Shown piece by piece: positions 1 through 7,600 of a DNA stretch of 24,545 nt. Position 1 is the stretch's first letter; each line of letters begins with the position of its first letter. The notes below the pieces were generated by a model that worked only from the letters and a program-made list of their open reading frames with translations, did no database searches and was not told the DNA's origin. This DNA comes from a virus. The stretch covers positions 1 through 24,545 of the IMG/VR virus record IMGVR_UViG_3300028712_000013; one strand, written 5' to 3'. The translations under genes and the position numbers were made by a program.

Positions 1-248
1 TGATACGCGCACGCCGCAGTCGACGTGTAGACCTTGCCATTGCGCAGCGTCACCGTCGTCTTGATGCGCGGGTGATCGGCGAAGTCGTCGAACGTGCCAT
101 AGACACCGTCCGGACCCTTGAACAATTGACCACCGAACAGCGTGCGGTATCCGTTCTCGCCTTGCGTGCCTTCGCCATATCGAATCGCCCACAGGAACGC
201 CCGCACATTGCGCTTGACGATGTAGTCTGTGAGCGTGATGTTTGCCAT
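1..248 (-). CDS. Endolysin, lambda-R-like (GH104) lysozyme, 5' part only
   Basis: This is the first 82 codons of a gene that runs off the left edge of the window. I translated it by hand from the ATG at 248. The visible part matches the N-terminal half of lambda R-type endolysins (GH104 lytic transglycosylases), which cut the glycan strands of peptidoglycan. Matching points are the FLWAIRYGEGT motif with Glu26 as the likely catalytic residue, a GYRTLFGG segment, a DDFADHP motif and the STAA-AYQ motif at the truncation. No signal peptide or SAR domain is seen, so a holin would be needed for release. The ATG overlaps the upstream TGA by one base (TGATG), and two small membrane-protein genes precede it, as expected for a lysis cassette. 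Oddity: the STAAxAYQ motif has Cys where Gly is usual. Confidence 0.85.
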   Translation of the reverse strand, partial: MANITLTDYIVKRNVRAFLWAIRYGEGTQGENGYRTLFGGQLFKGPDGVYGTFDDFADHPRIKTTVTLRNGKVYTSTAACAY

Positions 249-550
249 CAGTAGTAAGGCGATTTCGGTGGCGGCTTGTAATCGGGCCGGTGTGGAATAA
301 CCCACACGAGTTTGTACCACATGGCAAGGCAATAGATCGCGAGCGCAATCGAAATCCAAAGCGCATCAGGGTCCGTCTCTTGCCGCATGTAGACATAGTA
401 GGATCGTGAGAACGCGCCCAGGCTGACGCCGCCGAGTGCAATGCATTCGAGCACGGTCTTGCGCACCATGCCGTTGAAGCTCGCGACGATAGCCGTCGTG
501 CCGATGAAGAACCAGCACGCCGACGACACGAAAGAAGCATCGAGCATCAT
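248..550 (-). CDS. Small membrane protein of the lysis cassette (holin or antiholin candidate)
   Basis: This is a 100-residue protein with three predicted membrane segments at about residues 10-28, 32-53 and 63-85, and a short Pro/Lys/Tyr-rich tail (PDYKPPPKSPYY) that is probably cytoplasmic. I do not recognise a named family. Its size, three-helix topology and place directly before the endolysin make a holin, antiholin or holin accessory role likely. There are two in-frame ATGs, at 550 and 547; the dual start recalls lambda S105/S107, but the second residue here is Met rather than Lys, so a dual-start control is only a guess. It begins one base after the stop of the previous gene and its own stop overlaps the endolysin start, so the three genes are probably translationally coupled. 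Confidence 0.7.
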   Translation of the reverse strand: MMLDASFVSSACWFFIGTTAIVASFNGMVRKTVLECIALGGVSLGAFSRSYYVYMRQETDPDALWISIALAIYCLAMWYKLVWVIPHRPDYKPPPKSPYY

Positions 551-551
551 G

Positions 552-860
552 TCATTTATCCTTCGGCTTGCCTCTATTCAACCATGCATCGAGAAAGCCC
601 GACACAGCATTCGTCGATTGAACCCACTCCCACACGCGAGAGAGCACCGACATGCCGAACAGCCCCAGGAGAAAGCCCGTGAGCCCCTGCGGCAACGCGA
701 GCCATTGCGCGACCCACTCAGTTGCGTAGAACGAGAAGAACGCGCCGCCGATCACCATGAGCACACGCTCGAAGAGTGACCCACTCACAAAGCGCATCGA
801 CACGAGAGCACCCGCAACACCGGCGAAGCGAAGTATCCATTGCTGTACTTCATCCCACAT
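552..860 (-). CDS. Holin-like membrane protein
   Basis: This is a 102-residue protein with three hydrophobic stretches at about residues 8-25, 32-49 and 57-78, separated by short charged turns, and a basic C-terminus (NRGKPKDK). The pattern of a small protein with three transmembrane helices and a charged C-terminal tail fits class I holins, which form inner-membrane holes that let the endolysin reach the periplasm. The segment GFLLGLFGMSVLSRVWEWV resembles putative phage holins as I remember them, but no catalytic or diagnostic motif proves it. The ATG directly follows the TAA of the GH18-like tail gene (TAAATG). Which of this protein and the next one is holin and which is antiholin cannot be told from sequence. 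Confidence 0.72.
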   Translation of the reverse strand: MWDEVQQWILRFAGVAGALVSMRFVSGSLFERVLMVIGGAFFSFYATEWVAQWLALPQGLTGFLLGLFGMSVLSRVWEWVQSTNAVSGFLDAWLNRGKPKDK

Positions 861-2891
861 TTAATTCATCACAGTGACATTGATCGAGTCCGTGTCCGAT
901 AGCGTGCCATCGGTTGTCGTCATGACAACAGGGTCCGGGCCTTGATAGTTAAGGTCCGGATAATAGTAGAACGATGCCAACGCCGAGTTAATTTGTTGGT
1001 AGTCGCCCGTGAGCGTCACTTGTCTCGTTGAGTGTCCTGTTATGAGTGCCGTACCTTTGTCAGTCAAGGTATAGCCAAGCTGCGTCCATTTGAACTCTGT
1101 GCTGAATGAGCCAGTTACCGCAGCATCTAGGTCAATAGACCAACAGGACACGCCACGAAAGGCGGTGTTGACCGTATTCGTTTGTTGATATGCATTCACG
1201 GCTTCTGCTAGGGTGAGATTGTTCGTGTAGTCATAGTTATGCGACATGCCAATCATGTGTTTGTTACGTGGAATTTGCGTGTCCGTTATGAACTGAAGAA
1301 CCTTGCTTGATACAGCATTCGCCACTTTGTTCGCTGCATTGTCCATGAATATCTGTTGAACTAACGTCAAGCAGTCTGCATTGTGCAAAGCGACAGCAAT
1401 GTCCTTCACTTGCTGCGACGCTGGGTTTTGCCTGAATGAATAAACAATCATGAACTTCGAACCGTATGCTGCCTTCAATTGCTGCGCGATATAGACAGCT
1501 TCCGTTGTGAGGCTCAAGCCAGTTAAGTCGCCGTCGTAAAACTGAATGTCGATGCCGTCGACGCCACCCATTGCATAGATCAACGGAATGAGCGAGCCAA
1601 GCAAGGCATCCGACTGCGCTCGCGTCGTGTAGTTGAAGCCATACCCAGGCCCGCCGACAACGAGCAAGACAGGCTTGCCGCAGGCTCGAATGAATTGAAC
1701 ATCGTGCGGTAGCGGCACGCCCGCATTGCCCGTTGCATAGGGCCAGGACACAGCACCGCCGCCCAGGCCGGAACCGGCATTGCGTGCACGCGCCATACCA
1801 ATGACATTCCAATAATTGTTTATCTGTCGCATCGTTGTCGCAGCGGCACCGTTCCAATAACCATAGAGCACCTTCGTCGGACAACCATCGGCGAGATTCG
1901 TGTAGCCCGTGGCATTGGCGTCATATTTAATGATGCCGTGACCGCACGAGATCGTTGTGCGAAGCGACATCTTATAGGCAGCGGTGATCTTCATCGAATT
2001 GTCAGGACCGGGACCACTCGTGAACTTGATGTTCGAGCCCGCAGTAAAGCCAGATACCGAGAACGGTTGTGGCGGCACGAGTTGCACAGGCGGCAGTGCA
2101 GGCACACCGACAACAATGTTGATGTCGTTCGCACTTGTCTTCGGACCATCGTTTGTCGACACTGTTATCTTAGCGTAGCCCCAGAAGCCGCCGTTGTGCG
2201 TGAAGATCAACGTGCCGAGTGCTGCACTAATCTGCGTCTGTGTGCCCACGAGAGTGACGAGCCCTGTATCGTTGCCGGTCACGGCTGCGCCGCTTGGCGT
2301 CACGTGAACAATGCCACCGACCATCGTGAGCGTCGTTGTCAGCGTCGCCACATCAGGGTCATACACAGTGATGCCGTCGCCTGAGAAGTTGAGCGTGTAG
2401 CCATACGGCACCATCTTCGTCCCTGACGGCACAGAGTTCGTTGGCCCAGGCGGCACATAAGGCGGTGCTGTACCTGACACAACGACGTTGAAAGTGTCGG
2501 TATCAATGTTGTCACCGTCGCTCGTGCGCAGAGTGATCGTTGCAGTGCCACTGAATGCCGGTGTCGGTGTCCAACGTAAACCGTCGAATGCGCGATTTAC
2601 GTTCGTAGTTGAGCCCATGACAACAACGCGAGTGCTGATGTTGTTGGAAACGATCACGCCCACATTCGGTATAACTTCGAGTATGCCGCTAGAACAAGTA
2701 AGCGTCGCTGTGACGAGTGGTGAATCGTTATCGGCAACCTTGACAGGATTGCTGTCCGCTACTCGAAAGCGCTTCGTCGTGTCGATGTAGGTAGTCTGTC
2801 CCGCTGGCACGGTGTTGACCGGCAACGCACTCGGCAACACCGTAGCGGGCGGCACTCTGATCGGCAAACCTCCATAGAATCGTATGCCCAT
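861..2891 (-). CDS. Large tail fibre/adhesin: cadherin-like repeats plus GH18-like domain
   Basis: This 676-residue protein is probably exposed on the tail tip. Residues about 20-150 and 150-270 form two tandem cadherin-like (VCBS-type) repeats, each ending in a fTPxxxFxGxAtITxxxxDG pattern. Residues about 338-592 resemble a GH18 (chitinase-type) barrel: a KVLYGYWNG first strand, VLLVVGG, then DGIDIQFYD at 445-453, and a final GVSCWSIDLD strand. The active GH18 motif is DxxDxDxE; here the last Asp is Gln450 and the catalytic Glu is Tyr452, so hydrolysis is doubtful and sugar binding is more likely. After the barrel the chain returns to a repeat half (VTLTGDYQQINSAL...PDLNYQG...DG). The start ATG has GAGG seven bases upstream. 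The region from about 960 to 1500 is clearly lower in GC than its flanks. Confidence 0.75.
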   Translation of the reverse strand: MGIRFYGGLPIRVPPATVLPSALPVNTVPAGQTTYIDTTKRFRVADSNPVKVADNDSPLVTATLTCSSGILEVIPNVGVIVSNNISTRVVVMGSTTNVNRAFDGLRWTPTPAFSGTATITLRTSDGDNIDTDTFNVVVSGTAPPYVPPGPTNSVPSGTKMVPYGYTLNFSGDGITVYDPDVATLTTTLTMVGGIVHVTPSGAAVTGNDTGLVTLVGTQTQISAALGTLIFTHNGGFWGYAKITVSTNDGPKTSANDINIVVGVPALPPVQLVPPQPFSVSGFTAGSNIKFTSGPGPDNSMKITAAYKMSLRTTISCGHGIIKYDANATGYTNLADGCPTKVLYGYWNGAAATTMRQINNYWNVIGMARARNAGSGLGGGAVSWPYATGNAGVPLPHDVQFIRACGKPVLLVVGGPGYGFNYTTRAQSDALLGSLIPLIYAMGGVDGIDIQFYDGDLTGLSLTTEAVYIAQQLKAAYGSKFMIVYSFRQNPASQQVKDIAVALHNADCLTLVQQIFMDNAANKVANAVSSKVLQFITDTQIPRNKHMIGMSHNYDYTNNLTLAEAVNAYQQTNTVNTAFRGVSCWSIDLDAAVTGSFSTEFKWTQLGYTLTDKGTALITGHSTRQVTLTGDYQQINSALASFYYYPDLNYQGPDPVVMTTTDGTLSDTDSINVTVMN

Positions 2892-2898
2892 GATTGCC

Positions 2899-3306
2899 TC
2901 ACGCCGCCGTCATGCGGAAGATGCGAAAGCCGATGCCGTCGCTCGAAATGATTGCGGCATTACCGACCGACATCGTCTTCGATGACGTTGCGCCATCCAA
3001 GAAGTTCACGCCGAGAGAGGCAGTGCTGATCGTCACCGAGCCGCCCGACACAGCGTTAATGGTGACTGCGAAGCCGTCGACCAAACACTCGGCAGCGAAT
3101 GAGATAGTTATGCCTGTGCCCCTGCAATCGACGCAGCATCCATTGTCACCGAGCTTCATCTGTCTACTTGCTGTCACATCGGTGCCCGCAGCATCCGGGT
3201 TCGCTGGGTCAGTGCGCACACGCGGTATGCCGGTGTTGTATAGATTATTCAGCTTGTCGATGTAGTCTTTGCGACCATAGTCGAAGGGGCGATTGCTTGT
3301 TGCCAT
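2899..3306 (-). CDS. Unknown small tail-associated protein, 135 aa
   Basis: I do not recognise a family. I chose the ATG at 3306 (MATSNRPFDYG) because it overlaps the upstream stop by one base (TGATG); longer versions would read through the upstream gene in another frame. The N-terminus has a polar segment RKDYIDKLNNLYN and the rest is beta-like, Gly/Ser/Thr rich, with a CCVDC cysteine cluster at about residue 57-61 and one more Cys at about 74. The gene lies between a conserved tail protein and the GH18-like adhesin, so a tail tip or fibre-connector role is likely. The cysteine cluster could bind metal or stay reduced; nothing decides this. Confidence 0.65.
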   Translation of the reverse strand: MATSNRPFDYGRKDYIDKLNNLYNTGIPRVRTDPANPDAAGTDVTASRQMKLGDNGCCVDCRGTGITISFAAECLVDGFAVTINAVSGGSVTISTASLGVNFLDGATSSKTMSVGNAAIISSDGIGFRIFRMTAA

Positions 3307-4160
3307 CACACTTCCTCCATCGCGATTCTCGCGGCATAAATGTCGTAATTGGGTTGAGACAGTTGCGTGCTGTCCGCAAACTTGCCCCACAGTTGATAGC
3401 TCTGTTCGAGCAACTTGTCGTCGTCTTCTGGGAACAGGCTCGCGAACAACGGTTCTGTCGTACCGTTCAAACGAGCAAGCCGCAGCAACGCGGCACGATC
3501 CGCAGAATCCATGTTGCCGAGTTCAAACTCAACGCGTCGCCACTTCGGTCCGCGCTCGCTGCGCAAGTCGCCTGCTTCAGTGCGCTTGCTCTTGCTCGAA
3601 TCAATGAACGAGACGCTGTGTCCGAAGTTGAAGTTATATTTCGGCGACCACACCGGACCGGCAATGAGTCGTCCGACTTCGATGTACGTGTCTGGATTGG
3701 TCAGATCGAAGATGTGCACTTCGAGCTTGCGCACAGCGTAGTTGCCCGGTATCCACACGACACCATAACCGCCATAGCCATAGGAGAACAGAGAGGCACC
3801 GCCACGCTGATAGAAGTTCTCGCCAAGGGGCGAGCCCCATAAAAACTGTCCCAGGCCCGGAGGTGCCGCGCACAGCACGTGTGCGGTGTCGAACGCAGGC
3901 GTCGTGTCTGTTTCCTTCGCGTATCCGATCACGCGCATCGTGGCTTGTGATGTGAGGTTGTTGAACGCAGCAACGACGCAACTGATCGTTTCTGATTGCG
4001 GCCAGCTACAAGCGACACCGGCATTCACATCGAGTGAACGCCACACTTTAGCCTTGAGGTTCGATAGTAGATTTCCGACAACGAGTAAGCCGGACTCGCT
4101 CGACGCGACGAGTGACGCACGGTCAACGGCGTTGTCCCAAATCAATCGGATATTGCTCAT
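3306..4160 (-). CDS. Conserved phage tail tip protein, 284 aa
   Basis: The protein begins MSNIRLIWDNAVDRASLVAS, an opening I associate with a widespread family of phage tail tip proteins of unknown exact role. A first beta-rich part (residues about 1-110) includes KVWRSLD and TSQATMRVIGYA. The second half carries RKLEVHIFDLTNPDTYIEVGRL and a C-terminal FPEDDDKLLEQSYQLWGKF segment. The chosen ATG at 4160 shares four bases with the upstream stop (ATGA), which excludes the longer reading that would add 28 Arg/Cys-rich residues from the overlapping frame. Its place just after the hub protein suggests a structural part of the tail tip. No enzyme motif is seen. Confidence 0.72.
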   Translation of the reverse strand: MSNIRLIWDNAVDRASLVASSESGLLVVGNLLSNLKAKVWRSLDVNAGVACSWPQSETISCVVAAFNNLTSQATMRVIGYAKETDTTPAFDTAHVLCAAPPGLGQFLWGSPLGENFYQRGGASLFSYGYGGYGVVWIPGNYAVRKLEVHIFDLTNPDTYIEVGRLIAGPVWSPKYNFNFGHSVSFIDSSKSKRTEAGDLRSERGPKWRRVEFELGNMDSADRAALLRLARLNGTTEPLFASLFPEDDDKLLEQSYQLWGKFADSTQLSQPNYDIYAARIAMEEV

Positions 4161-4669
4161 GATGCATAGCCTTCTTCGCTGACAACTTTGAAGCCGACGA
4201 ACTCGGTGCCCGCATAAGTTGTACTGACGCGCACGCCGCCGCAAATCCTGTTGTATTGCGTAGATGGATGCGGCAGGTTGCTCGTATAACTGGACATCTC
4301 AACTGTTCTTGTGTTGCCGGTGCCAGTAAGAACAACACCGTGATTCGCCACTGTCGTTTCTGAGAACCACGAGAGCACCATCGCTTGCTTTGCTTCACTC
4401 CATGCTCTCGCCCAACTGCCGATTTTCCACACTAACGGATTGTTGGATGGAATGTCTTTGAAGACCACTGTCAACGTCTCGCGAGCAAGACTACCGGGCG
4501 GACGATTCCAATACAAATCGCCAGCAGGCATCTTCAACCATTGCCCGCAATCAGACACGAGCGTGATGCCTGTGTTTGGCGTGATGACTTCACTAGGCGC
4601 AGTCACAGACACGATACGTGCCGGTGCCCTTCGCATGATGACATCTCGCTCGTTGACTACTACTGCCAT
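4157..4669 (-). CDS. Unknown tail tip protein, 170 aa
   Basis: No family is recognised. The protein is predicted soluble and mostly beta, with few charged clusters; it has two Cys (in SDCGQW and RICGG) and a C-terminal segment ending VGFKVVSEEGYAS. It is coupled on both sides: its ATG overlaps the stop of the giant tip protein by one base (TGATG) and its stop overlaps the next start by four (ATGA). This tight spacing between two tail tip genes suggests it is made in step with them and works in the same structure, perhaps as a receptor-binding or tip-closing subunit. That is inference from position only. Confidence 0.7.
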   Translation of the reverse strand: MAVVVNERDVIMRRAPARIVSVTAPSEVITPNTGITLVSDCGQWLKMPAGDLYWNRPPGSLARETLTVVFKDIPSNNPLVWKIGSWARAWSEAKQAMVLSWFSETTVANHGVVLTGTGNTRTVEMSSYTSNLPHPSTQYNRICGGVRVSTTYAGTEFVGFKVVSEEGYAS

Positions 4670-7600
4670 CAGATTAGCACCCTGATTGTGACCTGGGACG
4701 TTAGCCAGTTTACAGCTACCGACACGACTTGTCCTGTCTTGCCTGCGGACAAATTAAAGCGACGGTGAATCACCTTCATCGCTGCGCCCACTGGCGTGAA
4801 CATCAAGTTCGCAAAGCCTACGAACTCATACACGTGACGCTGTGACGAACGCAACGCAACACGCCGAGTGCACTCATTGTTCGCGCTGTAGCTATCCAAC
4901 AATAAACAATTCTCTTGCTCAACTGCTTCGGCAATTGATACGGTCAACCACTCGCGTCTATACATCTCCTTGTGATCTTCTGGCACACCTTGCGCTGTGT
5001 CTTCTTGTATTGTCCAATTCTTGCAATAGCCCAGGCGAGCACCCGGCACCAATGGCAAACGATCCGCGATGTGCAGCGAGCCCGACACCATGTCCGACTC
5101 GGTGACAACAATTGTCGGAAGAACATTCGACTCTGTGCCGGTGAACGATACCGTGTTAGCGAATATCCACGAGTCAGTGTTGCCTGAGATGGTATCGTAC
5201 TTGCGCATCACAACACGAATCCATCTAGTAGTCGACGCTGTTACCTGTGAGTTGTATATCTGCTTATAGCCTGACAACCCTTGCCCGCCTAACGCTTCTG
5301 CGTTGTTGAATGCCGTTGTCGGCAGGACAGGCACGCCGCCGAGAAGTGTGCCAGCTTCGTTGTACTCACTGAAGTAAATAGCGACGCGACAGCGATGGGC
5401 ACCAGTGTACGCACTAACGACATATTGCTTGCCGGGTTCAACTGGAATAGCTTTGCCAATGTATTCGAAATAGCCTTCTGGATTATTTACGATGCCTTGT
5501 TGATGCGCATAGAACGTGTTTGTGTTTGGCGGAGTCCAGACATCAGAAAGATTGATGCCTACTGTCGCATCAGGGGCAACGCCGCCGCTACCGCCGTTAT
5601 AGGTCCAGCCATCAAGCAGCGCAGAAAAATCGCCGTTGTACTGCAAGTTCACTGGCGTTGAATCGTCGTCCGGCGGCAACTTCAGCTTCACGAGTTGTAC
5701 TTTACCGAGCGCTGTCATCGTCAGGCGTGCACCCACAGACGCGGCAAGTTGCTGACACGCCTCAAGCACTGTCATTCGCTCTGTTGCGTGTAGACCAACC
5801 GGCGCTTTATTCTTTGCGTCGAACACAGTGAAGTTGCGAACATCAATGTCGGCTGCTGTAAAACGATTCGCAGCAATGGTGCCCCATTCAATTAGCAACC
5901 GACGCACCAGAGACGCCACTGTGTTGACGTAGCCACCAGTGAAGCCCGCAGCGGTAGGAGTTTTATCGCCTTGCACGCTGCATGTGACCCTGCCATAAGG
6001 CTGTTTCTGTAATTGAAACGATTGCGGTGCGCCTTGAAGGAATGTAGACGCCACAGGAACACCGTTGTCGCGAACCTCTAACTGTCCCTCTGCTAGACGC
6101 GCATGATAGACATAGATCAAATCCTTGGCGCTATAGATCAACGGCGTGATGTTGTGACATTCGCCGAACGTGATCGGCACGAGTTGGTCTGCGTTAGGTC
6201 CAATGCCGCCGACTTTCGAATCAGTGATCGGCATATCGAGACGATACAGCTTGTCGCGCAGCCGCACGTTCACGGTGTCGCGCATGCTGCTGTCAATGTC
6301 TTCAATCGTGCCGTCGAATATCTGCCTGAAATCACGGCGCGGCCATGTCGCATCACCGACGTATGCCTTGAACTCTTTATAGAGCCACACGCGGTCAAAC
6401 ATCCAATCGAGATCACCTTCGGTGTTGTCTAGCTCGATGTCGCCATACGATTGATTGCCTTGCAAGTCGAGGTCGATGGTCTGCGCGAACTCAAGCCCGC
6501 CGCGCATCAACGGCGCATAGAAGGCAGCATTCGGACCGTCTTCGATTTTCGTCACGAAGCCACGCGACGCGAAGAAGACAGACTCGGTCATGTTCGTGAC
6601 AGGGTCAACACACTTCGTCTCGATCAGCACAACACGAATCGCATGATCGTCGTTCAACCATGCTGCGAACTGTTCATCTGTTACCGCCGACATCGGCGAC
6701 GGCAGCGGGAAGATTATCGGCGGCTTGACCTCATTCGATGCACGATCACTGTTGACATACGGTGCTTGCAGATAGAGCGCCGCAAGTGCTTTCGTTGCGT
6801 AGTCTCGCCGATGATTAGACGCTGTCGCAGTCGTCAGGAATGTAGGCGGCAGCGCAACCGATGCCACCTTGCCAGGAACATACGAATTCGTTGCCGGTGA
6901 TGCAACGGTAAACGCCACAGGCGACGCAGTCGAAAACGTGATGCGCCCTGATTGCGTGTTAGGCGGATCGTGCGCATAGTTCGCTTGCAGCGCAATCGAG
7001 TTCTTACTCGGGAAAGCAGTCGCCGCAAACACAGTCGAACTGTATGCAGTGCTCGTCGCAGTCGAGTTGTCTGCTACGGCATCACCCGGATAACCTGGGC
7101 TCAAGACATACGCAGCCGGTGACGCAACACTCGTGTATGTCCGACCGAGAACATCCGACGTGACCGGCGAGACAAGGTTGTACGCTACCTCTATCGCAAG
7201 CGAAGATCGAGCGAAGCCGCTTGTCGTCGCAGTGCCCGTGAGCGGTGCATACGTGAACGGCAACGCAATCGACGTGCGCGCAAGACTGACTTGTGCATCC
7301 TGCGGAAAGTTAAAGTAAACCGCAGGCACCGCATTGCTCGGAATAATCCGGACAATGCCAGAGAACGAGTCCGGTGCGGTGTGGCTGTATGTTATCGGCG
7401 ACGCCGTCGAGAACACGATGCGGACAACGCCGGACGTTGCCGCTATCGCTGTCTGACTGTACGCAGTAGGTGACGCAGAAGAAAACCGTGCGGACACATC
7501 GCCTGCATCAGAAGGCGCTGTGAAGAAGTTCGTTGCCGTCGCAGTCGATGTGTAGGTGCGTCCTACCGATGCCGTCGCATTCGGTGCGGTGTGCGTGTAG

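Noticed and set aside
3168-3842. Plus-strand open frame of 224 codons
   Set aside because: It crosses two tightly coupled minus-strand genes and has no recognisable content.
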